Shown here one piece after another: positions 35,062 through 43,071 of a stretch of DNA of 50,324 bases. Location of the stretch: contig NZ_LNDC01000173.1 in NCBI RefSeq assembly GCF_001870905.1, positions 1-50,324 of the forward strand. The letters run 5' to 3'. A model generated the notes under the pieces. It made no database searches. It was not told the DNA's origin and saw nothing but the letters and a program-made list of their open reading frames with translations. The stretch is from Geitlerinema sp. PCC 9228 (lineage in GTDB: Bacteria > Cyanobacteriota > Cyanobacteriia > Cyanobacteriales > PCC-9228). Position 1 is the first letter of the stretch; each line of letters starts with the position of its first letter. A program made the position numbers and the translations under genes.

Positions 35062-35550
35062 ATGTTTGCGAATTGTTCTCCCCGCCAACGTCGAGCCGAT
35101 AAATTCTTACACAATCTCGACCATCTTACCGAACGTGTAGGGCGTCACGTGCCTCCTATTGCCGATATTCACTACCTACGTGAGTTGCCCGAAGGCACGT
35201 TTGGCCGCGCTTGGGCCGACCATATCGACCGACACCAACTTACGCCCTTCCCCGAAGGTCCGCGCCGCAAGCAGCTTCACGATGGAATCCATGTTTTGAC
35301 TGGATACGACATCGATGCAGTAGGAGAAGCAGAAGTTCAAGCCTTTTTGCTCGGAACGGAATTTAAAATCGCTAATGTTCTGCTGTTGTTGGGATTGCTG
35401 TATTTCGCTCCCAAAGACAGTCAGATTAGGGAACGCCTATGGCGAGCCTACCAACGTGGTCGTCACTCCTATTTCAACGCAGATATTTGGCAACCAGAGC
35501 GTTTGTGGTTCGTTTCTCTAGAAAAAGTCCGACGTGTTTATCGCGTTTGA
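35062..35550 (+). CDS. Coq4-family protein
   Basis: A 162-residue protein whose clearest mark is the Coq4 zinc motif HDxxHx11E, here His73-Asp74, His77 and Glu89 in QLHDGIHVLTG. Also present are REMP-like LRELPEGTFGRAWADH and the C-terminal helices around FKIANVLLLLGLL. In eukaryotes Coq4 helps assemble the ubiquinone biosynthesis complex and acts on quinone head-groups. Cyanobacteria make plastoquinone, not ubiquinone, so the role here is open; a part in quinone metabolism is inference only. The gene is followed by a strong terminator and looks monocistronic. Confidence 0.85.
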   Translation: MFANCSPRQRRADKFLHNLDHLTERVGRHVPPIADIHYLRELPEGTFGRAWADHIDRHQLTPFPEGPRRKQLHDGIHVLTGYDIDAVGEAEVQAFLLGTEFKIANVLLLLGLLYFAPKDSQIRERLWRAYQRGRHSYFNADIWQPERLWFVSLEKVRRVYRV

Positions 35551-35578
35551 GCGATCGCACTGCAAATCTAAAAATCCC

Positions 35579-35620
35579 AAACAAATGCCCGCTACCGCCA
35601 GTGGGCATTTGTTTTTTTTG
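35579..35620 (+). terminator. Rho-independent terminator after the Coq4-like gene
   Basis: A 12-bp perfect stem (AAACAAATGCCC with GGGCATTTGTTT) and a 12-nt loop run straight into a run of eight T. It lies about 30 bp after the stop of the Coq4-like gene and clearly terminates rightward transcription. Confidence 0.9.
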
Positions 35621-35624
35621 TACG

Positions 35625-35725
35625 AAATCCCCCCAACGAAGATCCGAAAAATTGCCCTACCTCACCACCGAGATCGTTTCCTTAAAAATTTGCAAAAGAT
35701 CATCGGGGGGATTTGGTAGGGGTAG
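35625..35725. repeat. Decayed MITE fragment with added inverted repeat
   Basis: AAATCCCCCC (35625-35634) and GGGGGGATTT (35705-35714) form a perfect 10-bp inverted repeat. The segment 35677-35725 (TTTCCTTAAAAATTTGCAAA ... GGTAGGGGTAG) resembles one end of MITE copy B at most positions, so this is probably a truncated fourth copy. No coding content. Confidence 0.5.
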
Positions 35726-35791
35726 TTTTTAGATTTGTAGAAGAAAGGAACTGTTTTTTTAACAGAGAGTATCTCTATAAAGATAGCATAC

Positions 35792-37234
35792 CTAGATCCT
35801 TGTGGTTTCCTTCAGCTGCTGGTAGATATTTTTGAAAATTCGCTGCTGTTCTTGGTGATTCACAATAGGAGCTGGATAGCCACAAGCTTGTAACTCTAAG
35901 GGAGGAATTTTACCAGTCACCAACTGTTCCGTATCGAGCGATCGCAATTCCGGCAACCAGGAGCGAATGTATTCTCCTTCCGGGTCAAACTTTTGTGCTT
36001 GGGTATTGGGATTGAAAATCCGCAACGGTTTGGGGTCCATACCGCTGGAACTGCTCCACTGCCAGCCACCGTTGTTCGACGCCAAATCCCCATCAATGAG
36101 TTTTTGCATAAAATATTGTTCTCCCCACTGCCAGTTCAGGCGCAAATCTTTGGTCAAAAAGCTAGCTACAATCATGCGACAGCGGTTGTGCATCCATCCC
36201 GTAGCATTTAACTCGCGCATGGCAGCATCTACAATGGGATAACCCGTTTTTCCTTCACACCAAGCTTGGAAATGTTCGGTATCTTCTCGCCAGGGAAAAT
36301 TGTGCCAGGGGGCACGGTAAGGACCATCGGCCAGTTCGGGGAAATGATATAGCACATGCTGGTAAAACTCCCGCCACGCCAGTTCTTTTTGCCAAGTTTG
36401 CACGCTGGTACTGTCTTCGTCGCCGCGACATAGTTCGCTCACCGTTTCTGTAGCTTGCCAAACCCTGCGAATGCCAATGGCACCAAATTTCAAAGCCGCA
36501 CTCAAACGGGAAGTGCCGTTGATGCTGGGGAAGTTGCGTTGTTCTTGGTAGTTGAAAATAGCGCGATCGCAGAAATCATCCAACTGTTCCCGAGCTGCTT
36601 TTTCCCCTGGTTCCACAATCAGCGGCTCTTCCACGCTCACCCCCAAATCCCGATTGCTGGGAAGAGGAATGACACCGGCTGTTTGGGCTGTTTCCATCTC
36701 TTCTGGTGACAATCCCTGCAAGGTTTCCGGTTGCGAATGTGGTTTGGCTTTGGCATGGCGGCACCAATTTTTCCAAAAAGGGGTATAAACCGTATAAGGT
36801 CCTTTCGTGCCGGTCAGAATCTCTTGGGGAGCGTGCAGGAGATGGTCCCAAAACGTAGAAACGTCCACACCCTGCTGCTGTAATTGTACCGTGACCCGTT
36901 CGTCGCGATCGCGCGCGTAAGGTTCCACATCTAAGTTCCAGAAAACTGCCGTTGCCGATAGAGCTGTGGCTAGCTGGGGAATCCTTTGGCTGGGTTCTCC
37001 ACGTACAATCAGGAGCTGACTGCCTGCCGCAGCGTAGCGTTCCTGCAACTCCCGCAGGCAACCTAGCATGTAAGCAATGCGTACGGGAGCTGCCTGTTTG
37101 CCATCGAGCAAATGGGGATCGAGACAGAAAATGCCTACCACCCGGGAGCTGCGTTGGCTGGCATGGAACAGACCTACGTTGTCGTTCAGGCGCAAATCGC
37201 GTCGGTGCCAAAATAACAATAATGGTTCGATCAT
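35792..37234 (-). CDS. phr: Deoxyribodipyrimidine photolyase (class I CPD type)
   Basis: Repairs UV-induced cyclobutane pyrimidine dimers using blue light and reduced FAD. The 480-residue length is right. The N-terminal alpha/beta antenna domain starts FWHRRDLRLNDNVGL. The FAD-binding helical domain includes TSRLSAALKFGAIGIR, WQKELAWREFYQHVL, GKTGYPIVDAAMRELNATGWMHNR and DLASNNGGWQWSSSSGMDPK. Class I members of this type in cyanobacteria usually use a deazaflavin antenna, but the antenna is not provable here. Divergent from surE with about 100 bp between the starts. Confidence 0.94.
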   Translation of the reverse strand: MIEPLLLFWHRRDLRLNDNVGLFHASQRSSRVVGIFCLDPHLLDGKQAAPVRIAYMLGCLRELQERYAAAGSQLLIVRGEPSQRIPQLATALSATAVFWNLDVEPYARDRDERVTVQLQQQGVDVSTFWDHLLHAPQEILTGTKGPYTVYTPFWKNWCRHAKAKPHSQPETLQGLSPEEMETAQTAGVIPLPSNRDLGVSVEEPLIVEPGEKAAREQLDDFCDRAIFNYQEQRNFPSINGTSRLSAALKFGAIGIRRVWQATETVSELCRGDEDSTSVQTWQKELAWREFYQHVLYHFPELADGPYRAPWHNFPWREDTEHFQAWCEGKTGYPIVDAAMRELNATGWMHNRCRMIVASFLTKDLRLNWQWGEQYFMQKLIDGDLASNNGGWQWSSSSGMDPKPLRIFNPNTQAQKFDPEGEYIRSWLPELRSLDTEQLVTGKIPPLELQACGYPAPIVNHQEQQRIFKNIYQQLKETTRI

Positions 37235-37331
37235 GGGAATTCTCAGGAATTTGGCGATGTTGGAAAATCCACGAAGAACAGCAAGCGTTTAAAATAGGAA
37301 ATTTGGATTGGCAAACCATACAAAAGGTTCT

Positions 37332-38018
37332 ATGACTTGGCTTCTTTCCAACGATGATGGTATCGATGCACCGGGAATACAAACGTTACAGGAAGTGGCG
37401 ACGGCTTTGCAATCGCCAGCGGTCGTTGTTGCTCCCAAGTCGGCTTTATCGGGATGCGCCCATCAGGTTACCACAACCCAACCTATTCATGTGGAAAAGC
37501 GATCGCCGCAAGCCTACGCTGTTGATGGGATGCCTGCCGATTGCGTTCGTTTGGCGTTGCAGTATTTTTGCCCCCAACCCAGCTGGGTGCTTTCTGGGAT
37601 CAACGCCGGTGGCAATATGGGCGCGGATATTTACATTTCCGGTACCATTGCTGCAGTTCGGGAAGCGGCTTTTCACGGCATTCGGGGCATTGCCATTTCC
37701 CAATACCGCCGTCGGGATTTGCCCCTGGATTGGGAAAGAGCCAGTCGCTGGCTGCGTTGGTTGCTGCCGAGGTTAATGGCCAAACCCACACCAGCAGGAA
37801 CGTTTTGGAATGTTAATTTGCCCTGTTTGGCTGCTGGCGATCCGGACCCAGAGATGGTGATTTGCCCTTTGAGTAAGGAACCTTTGCCCAGCCAGTATCG
37901 CGTGGAAGGGGATTGGTATGCTTATATGGGGAACTATCAAAATCGCGATCGCACCCAGGGAACCGATGTGGATGTTTGCTTTTCCGGTCAGATTGCCGTT
38001 ACGCAAATTTCCCTTTAA
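37332..38018 (+). CDS. surE: 5'/3'-nucleotidase SurE
   Basis: Metal-dependent phosphatase acting on nucleoside monophosphates, linked to stress survival. The 228-residue protein begins MTWLLSNDDGIDAPGI, with the metal-binding Asp-Asp pair. It continues with the SAL SGCAHQVT region, GMPADCVRLAL, WVLSGINAGGNMGADIYISGTIAAVREA (family signature) and GTDVDVCFSGQIAVTQISL. The ATG at 37332 fits the family start; the frame extends eight codons upstream with no support. A MITE copy follows the stop within 20 bp. Confidence 0.95.
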   Translation: MTWLLSNDDGIDAPGIQTLQEVATALQSPAVVVAPKSALSGCAHQVTTTQPIHVEKRSPQAYAVDGMPADCVRLALQYFCPQPSWVLSGINAGGNMGADIYISGTIAAVREAAFHGIRGIAISQYRRRDLPLDWERASRWLRWLLPRLMAKPTPAGTFWNVNLPCLAAGDPDPEMVICPLSKEPLPSQYRVEGDWYAYMGNYQNRDRTQGTDVDVCFSGQIAVTQISL

Positions 38019-38034
38019 TTTTTAGTTCCTGGTT

Positions 38035-38157
38035 CTATCATTTCTAAAAAACAATGATTTTCTGGAGTTTTCTAATTGCCCTCGTCGGGGTGTAACGGGT
38101 TGCGATCCTACAAAAAACACCCCGATTCGGGATGGCAAACTTTTAAGAGAATGGTGT
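38035..38157 (+). repeat. MITE-like palindromic repeat, copy C
   Basis: A more diverged copy in the orientation of copy A: ATCATTTCTAAAAAACAATGATT at the left (compare CATTTCTGAAAAACAACGATT in A), CTAATTGCCCTCG, GGGTTGCGATCCTACAAA in the middle and GAATGGTGT at the right. Internally GTCGGGGTG can pair with CACCCCGAT. It fills the gap between surE and the J-domain gene, and its right end touches the stop codon of the latter. Confidence 0.75.
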
Positions 38158-38813
38158 CAAAACATTTTTTCTATCTCGCGGAAGTCCTTTTCCACTTGTA
38201 ACCATAAAGTACGGTTGTGGGGGTCGGTGCGTAGGGCTTTTTTGAGATAAATTCTGGCTTTTTCTAAATGTCCTTTTTGTAAGAGTTGGTGCCCCCAACG
38301 CTGGTAGACAATTGCTTGCCACTGGCGGACTTCCTTGTCTTGGGGCAACCGTTGGGCCAATCCCTCTGCCAATGCGATCGCTCTAGGAAATCGCCCTCGT
38401 TTTAGCAATCCCTGTAACTGTTCGTAGGATTGTTGCTTGAGCTGTTTTTCCAGGGGAGATAGTTCTGGGGCATCTTCAAATTGAATTTTCTGCGATTTTC
38501 CCGATCTTGGGACTTTTTCTCCCTGCCGCCGGTGTTTGACTTCAACTTTCACCTTACCAGGGGGTGGAGAAGTGGGGGATTGGCTCTTTTGAGAAGAGGA
38601 AGGGGATGGGGGTGACGATTTGGCTGCCGGGACGATTTCCAAAAGCCGTTTGTATGCCTGGTGAATGGCAATAAACTTTTGATGGGCCTCGGAATCATCA
38701 GGATTGAGATCGGGATGGTATTGCCGGGCCAGACGGCGGTAGGATGCTTTTACATCCTCAAGATCGGCTGTTTCCGGCAGATTTAAAACGCGATAGCACT
38801 CCTTGACATCCAT
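38157..38813 (-). CDS. J-domain protein with C-terminal TPR-like helices
   Basis: A 218-residue DnaJ-like co-chaperone candidate. An N-terminal J domain (residues 1-65) carries the HPD motif in RLARQYHPDLNP, which stimulates Hsp70 ATPase activity. A Ser/Pro-rich basic linker follows. The C-terminal half has TPR-like helices (LLKRGRFPRAIALAEGLAQRL, LLQKGHLEKARIYLKKALRTDP). It lacks the Gly/Phe and zinc domains of true DnaJ, so it is a class III J-protein of unknown client. I chose the ATG at 38813 (MDVKECYRVL); 31 codons upstream in frame look like non-coding leader. The stop codon abuts a MITE. Confidence 0.85.
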   Translation of the reverse strand: MDVKECYRVLNLPETADLEDVKASYRRLARQYHPDLNPDDSEAHQKFIAIHQAYKRLLEIVPAAKSSPPSPSSSQKSQSPTSPPPGKVKVEVKHRRQGEKVPRSGKSQKIQFEDAPELSPLEKQLKQQSYEQLQGLLKRGRFPRAIALAEGLAQRLPQDKEVRQWQAIVYQRWGHQLLQKGHLEKARIYLKKALRTDPHNRTLWLQVEKDFREIEKMF

Positions 38814-38969
38814 GCTGCAGTCAGTGGTTGACAAACAAAGAAAAATCCGGCAATCGCTTACAGCTGCAGCTGCCAGCAACGAGCGCGATCGCCGGATTTC
38901 GGTCAAATAGCCACCCTGAAACCAAACCTATCGGTCGCTGACAGCGGCAATTCCATCAAACTCCCAACT

Positions 38970-39563
38970 TTAGGGACGTTCTTCAATCACGCGGTCGATC
39001 AAACCGTATTCTTTGGATTGTTCTGCCGACATGAAGAAATCCCGGTCCATATCCTTTTCAATTTTCTCCACCGGCTGGCCGGTAAAATCGGCGTAAATTT
39101 CATTGAGCTGCTTGCGGATGCGCAGAATTTCCTTGGCTTCGATATCGATATCCGTAGCCTGTCCGCGGGTACCGCCAGAGGGTTGGTGAATCATAATCCG
39201 GGAGTGGGGCAACGCCAGGCGTTTGCCTTTGGTACCTGCCCCCAGCAAAAACGACCCCATGGAAGCCGCCAAGCCCACGCAGATGGTCACCACGTCGGAT
39301 TTGATGTGCTGCATGGTATCGTAAATCGCCATGCCAGATGTAATGATACCGCCGGGGGAATTGATATAGAGCATAATATCTTTACCCGGGTCTTCCGAAT
39401 CCAGGTAAAGCATAATGGCAATCACTTGGTTAGCCAGTTCATCATCAATATCCCGACCGATAAAAATAATTCGTTCGCGGGCCAGGCGATCGTAAATGCT
39501 AATCCACTGCGTGTATTGTCCCCCCGGCATGCGGTAGGGAACTTTTGGTACACCAATTGGCAT
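38970..39563 (-). CDS. clpP: ATP-dependent Clp protease proteolytic subunit ClpP
   Basis: Catalytic subunit of the Clp protease, 197 residues. The full triad is present with the standard spacing: Ser101 in LAASMGS, His126 in IMIHQPSGG and Asp175 in DMDRDFFMS. Oligomerisation and substrate-strand motifs YINSPGG and [10 protein letters not shown] are normal. It lies 38 bp downstream of clpR on the same strand. In Synechococcus this pairing (clpR-clpP3) yields a mixed essential core, and the same is expected here. Confidence 0.95.
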   Translation of the reverse strand: MPIGVPKVPYRMPGGQYTQWISIYDRLARERIIFIGRDIDDELANQVIAIMLYLDSEDPGKDIMLYINSPGGIITSGMAIYDTMQHIKSDVVTICVGLAASMGSFLLGAGTKGKRLALPHSRIMIHQPSGGTRGQATDIDIEAKEILRIRKQLNEIYADFTGQPVEKIEKDMDRDFFMSAEQSKEYGLIDRVIEERP

Positions 39564-39601
39564 AGAACCAGACTCCTATCAGTGATGGTTTAAATGGTCG
39601 G

Positions 39602-40282
39602 TTAGCTTTGCGAAGAACTTTCCGACTTTTGATCTTGCAATTCTTTGGGAACGCTTTGGTTGCTTTCTAGGACCCGATCGATCAAGCCGTACTCCATGGC
39701 TTGGTAGGGTGTCATGTAGAACAAACGGTCCATATCTTTGTTAAGCTGTTCCCGGCTTTGCCCCGTATTTTGGGACAAAATATCCACCATGGTGGTTTTG
39801 TTGGCGATTACTTCTTGGGCACGAATTTGGATATCCGTGGCTTGTCCTTGCGTGTAGCTTTTCGGCTGTTGCAAGACAATGGTGGCATGGGGAAGGCTAG
39901 CCCGAGACCCCTTGGTCCCAGCACTCAACAGCATGGCCGCGGTTCCCATCGCTGTTCCTAGACAGATGGTTTGTACGGGAGGCTTAATGTAGCGAATGGT
40001 ATCGCAAATAGCAAACGCTTCTGTTTCCCAGCCGACGGGGTCGCCGCTATAGCTGGAAGTTCCCGTGGAATTGATATAAATCTTGATGGGTTTTTCCGGG
40101 TCTTCGTACTGCAGGTACAGCAACTCAGCGATGATCAGTTCTGTTACCTGGGGGACCAAAGGCATTCCCAGGTAGACAATTCTTTCTTTGAGAATGAGCG
40201 ATTCCAAGTCTGGCGGGGGCGTTCGCATGTCCCCGCCCCCTTCGTAGTAAGGAGCTTGTACTGCCCGAATTGGTGATTCCAT
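39602..40282 (-). CDS. clpR: ClpP-like non-catalytic subunit ClpR
   Basis: A 226-residue ClpP homologue in which all three triad positions are replaced. The Ser position is Gly113 (LGTAMGTAAM), the His position Gln138 (IVLQQPKS) and the Asp position Leu187 (DMDRLFYMT). An extra loop after YINSTGTSS (YSGDPVGWETEAF) is the hallmark of cyanobacterial and plastid ClpR. It forms a ring with ClpP and lowers the number of active sites. Start is the ATG at 40282; a GTG three codons earlier (40291) is possible. First gene of the clpR-clpP unit. Confidence 0.94.
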   Translation of the reverse strand: MESPIRAVQAPYYEGGGDMRTPPPDLESLILKERIVYLGMPLVPQVTELIIAELLYLQYEDPEKPIKIYINSTGTSSYSGDPVGWETEAFAICDTIRYIKPPVQTICLGTAMGTAAMLLSAGTKGSRASLPHATIVLQQPKSYTQGQATDIQIRAQEVIANKTTMVDILSQNTGQSREQLNKDMDRLFYMTPYQAMEYGLIDRVLESNQSVPKELQDQKSESSSQS

Positions 40283-40412
40283 AAGCTTCACTGCTTCTTT
40301 GATTTATGATAGCCTTTCTTTTAACTTAACAGGAAATGAGGGGTAGCTGGGCAATGGGATATTGGGGAAACTAGAGTTGGAATGTGCACTTATCCAATTG
40401 GGGAGCTCGTTT

Positions 40413-41672
40413 ATGAAAATTAACTTACAACCTGCTCTTAGCGATGCTAATCTAGATGCCAATACTAGTGGCAACCAGCGGCAGCTATCGGTTTCGGTCA
40501 GTGCGGTGCCCGATGAAAACGATCGCACAGCCCCGTTAAATTTAACTTTAATTTTAGACCATAGCGGTTCGATGGACGGACGTCCCATCTCGCGGGTGAA
40601 GCAGGCTGCCGAACAAATCATCGATAGTCTTGCGGAAGGCGATCGCTTGTCGGTGGTGGCTTTCAACCACAAAGCCAGCGTTATCCTACCCAACCAAGAA
40701 CTCAGCGATCGCGACGGGATTAAAAACCAAATCCAAGACCTACAAGCTACCGGCGGCACTTCCATTGACGAAGGCATGAAAGTGGGGCTAGATACCCTCT
40801 TCCAAGCCAGCGGCAACTACATTTCCCAAATTTTCCTCCTTACCGACGGCGAAAACGAACATGGCAATAACAACCGCTGCCTGAACCTGGCAGAATTTGC
40901 CACCAGCAACAACGCCACCATCAACAGTCTGGGCTTTGGCAGCCACTGGAACCAAGACGTATTGGAAAAAATTGCCGACAGCGGTGGCGGTAGCCTAGTT
41001 TACATCGAGACCCCTGAAACGGCCGTCGAAGAATTTGCTCGCTTGTTCCGCCGAGTACAATCGGTCAGCCTGACCAACGCCTATTTGCTGATTGGTTTGA
41101 TGCCGCCAACCCGCCTGGCAGAAATGAAACCCGTTGCCCAAGTGGCCCCAGAAACCATCGAACTCACTGGCGAAATGAAAGATAGCTGCTACGAAGTCCG
41201 TTTGGGGGATTTAATGAAAGACGATCCCCGGGTCATTGTCGCCAATTTGTACATCAGCCAGCTACCCGAAGGAAAACAGCCCATCGCTAGCTTGCAGGTT
41301 CGATACGACGATCCGGGTTCGGGGGAAACGGGGATTTTTTCCGACTCAACGTCGGTAGAGGCCAACGTTCTCAAAAGCTTCCAACCTGCCCCCAACGACG
41401 AAGTGGTCCAACATGTGTCGGCTTTGGCAAAATACCGGCAAACCCAAATCGCCGAACAAAAATTGCAACAGGGCGATCGCGCGGGGGCAGCCACCATGCT
41501 GCAGTCAGCTGCCAAAACCGCCTTGCAAATGGGCGATAACAACGGTGCTACGGTCTTGCAGGAAAATGCCACCCGCCTGCAATCCGGTCAAGACCTCTCC
41601 GAAACCGACCGTAAGAAAAGCCGCATGGCTGCCAAAACCAAACTAGGGGGTCAAAAATCCAATTCCGAGTAA
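40413..41672 (+). CDS. von Willebrand factor type A domain protein
   Basis: A 419-residue soluble protein without signal peptide or membrane segment. The VWA domain (about residues 45-215) keeps the metal-ion-dependent adhesion site: DHSGSM, the downstream threonine in ATGGTSIDEG, and LLTDGENEHG. A beta-rich region follows, and the C-terminus (about 330-419) is helical (EQKLQQGDRAGAATMLQSAAKTALQMGD). Such cytoplasmic VWA proteins often act with AAA+ or kinase partners, but none is encoded here. The ATG at 40413 has a GGGAG ribosome site; 17 codons upstream are not supported. Confidence 0.88.
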   Translation: MKINLQPALSDANLDANTSGNQRQLSVSVSAVPDENDRTAPLNLTLILDHSGSMDGRPISRVKQAAEQIIDSLAEGDRLSVVAFNHKASVILPNQELSDRDGIKNQIQDLQATGGTSIDEGMKVGLDTLFQASGNYISQIFLLTDGENEHGNNNRCLNLAEFATSNNATINSLGFGSHWNQDVLEKIADSGGGSLVYIETPETAVEEFARLFRRVQSVSLTNAYLLIGLMPPTRLAEMKPVAQVAPETIELTGEMKDSCYEVRLGDLMKDDPRVIVANLYISQLPEGKQPIASLQVRYDDPGSGETGIFSDSTSVEANVLKSFQPAPNDEVVQHVSALAKYRQTQIAEQKLQQGDRAGAATMLQSAAKTALQMGDNNGATVLQENATRLQSGQDLSETDRKKSRMAAKTKLGGQKSNSE

Positions 41673-41689
41673 TCCCCTAGGAAAAGTTG

Positions 41690-41719
41690 GCCATCCCCTT
41701 TGGTGGTGCTGGGGATGGC
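41690..41719. terminator. Bidirectional hairpin between convergent genes
   Basis: A perfect 9-bp stem (GCCATCCCC with GGGGATGGC) around a 12-nt loop sits in the 69-bp gap between the VWA gene and the PIN-TRAM gene, which converge. No long T-run follows on either side, but position argues for transcription termination. Confidence 0.6.
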
Positions 41720-41741
41720 TGTCTGAGAAGTGGTCAATGGC

Positions 41742-42827
41742 TTAAACCGTAACTTCCTCCGCACTGACAGGTTTGGCAAAAATCATCCGCCCGGCAGAGG
41801 TTTGCAAGGAACTGGTCACTACCACCTGCAACTCATCTCCAATGTAGGGGCTGCCTTCTTCCACCACCACCATGGTGCCATCTTCTAGGTAGCCCACTCC
41901 CTGTTCCGGTTCCCTGCCTTCTTTAAGAATTTTCAGTTCGATGCGATCGCCCGGTAAATACAAAGGACGCACCGCGTGGGCAATATCGTTAATATTGAGA
42001 ACGGGCACCTTTTGCACCCCCGCCACCTGGGACAGGTTGTAATCGTTGGTCAGTAGGGTAGCATTGATTTCCTGGGCCAAACGCACCAACTTGGCATCGA
42101 CGGTGGTCAAATCCTCGTAGTTCGCTGAGTGAATCAAAATGCGATTGGGATAGTTTTCCTGCATGCGGTTGAGAATTTCCAATCCCCGGCGACCGCGGCT
42201 GCGTTTTTGTGGATTGGGGGAATCGGCAATTAATTGCAACTCTTGCAAAACGCACTGGGGCACCAAAATTTGCCCTTCAATAAAACCAGCTTCCAACAGC
42301 GGTTCGATGCGACCGTCAATGATGCAGCTGGTATCCAAAACTTTGGTAGCAGCCGGTTTGAGCGTCCCTTCCACCACCATCATCATTTCGGCCGAATTGG
42401 GGTTGATGAGCCGCAAAAAGGAACGACCGTGTGTATCCGCGATCGCAATGCCCAACACCGCGAACATAATGCTACCTACCACCGCCACCAAAGGTTTGAT
42501 AAAACTAAACTCTTCGGGAATGGGTAGCAAAAATAAAGGTGCTAGCATTAAATTAGCTACCAGCAATCCCACCACCAAACCAATGGCTCGGGTAATCAGC
42601 ATTTCCACTGGCATCTCGCGAAACCGATCTTCCAAACGGCGGTAAGCCATCTGGACCCGCAACCCAACGACACCAAAGACCAAAGCACCAAAACCGCCGG
42701 TTACCCAACCCAATCCCTCGGGGTTGGTTATCTGCGCGCGCGTGCTTTCCGGGAGCAAATCGACGCTGTAAAAGCCGATGCCAGCTCCTGCTACGATAAA
42801 GGCAATGATAATAATAGTATCAATCAT
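41742..42827 (-). CDS. PIN-TRAM domain membrane protein (YacL family)
   Basis: A 361-residue protein. The N-terminus has four predicted membrane helices (from IIIIAFIVAGAGIGFYSVDLL to VAVVGSIMFAVLGIAIADT). A PIN nuclease domain follows, with acidic residues in KVLDTSCIIDGRI, VLQELQLIADS, TTVDAKLVRLAQE and LLTNDYNL. The C-terminal TRAM domain (about 290-350) is a predicted RNA-binding beta-barrel. The retained PIN acidic residues suggest ribonuclease activity. Family members are widespread in cyanobacteria and Firmicutes, and their substrate is not settled. Confidence 0.9.
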   Translation of the reverse strand: MIDTIIIIAFIVAGAGIGFYSVDLLPESTRAQITNPEGLGWVTGGFGALVFGVVGLRVQMAYRRLEDRFREMPVEMLITRAIGLVVGLLVANLMLAPLFLLPIPEEFSFIKPLVAVVGSIMFAVLGIAIADTHGRSFLRLINPNSAEMMMVVEGTLKPAATKVLDTSCIIDGRIEPLLEAGFIEGQILVPQCVLQELQLIADSPNPQKRSRGRRGLEILNRMQENYPNRILIHSANYEDLTTVDAKLVRLAQEINATLLTNDYNLSQVAGVQKVPVLNINDIAHAVRPLYLPGDRIELKILKEGREPEQGVGYLEDGTMVVVEEGSPYIGDELQVVVTSSLQTSAGRMIFAKPVSAEEVTV

Positions 42828-43071
42828 AACAAGAAACGTTTTTTGAGCAACGGAATGTATGGATAATGGCTATGGGGAAACTTCTTTTAGAATCCTGCTA
42901 AGAAACCAAAACCAAATGGAAGCAAATAGATTCCATTTATTATATCGTTCCAGCCTAGCACCCCACTAAGGTGGGAAAATTAACGAAAATTTGCAAGGCA
43001 GAATGAAAAAAAATCCTCAACAAACCTACCTGGGGAATCTTTTCGGTTGTTGGCAAACAAATAGGAGCCAT

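Noticed and set aside
40413-41672. Ternary-type defence or MoxR-VWA chaperone system
   Set aside because: No AAA+ ATPase or other partner gene is adjacent; neighbours are clpR and a PIN-TRAM protein.
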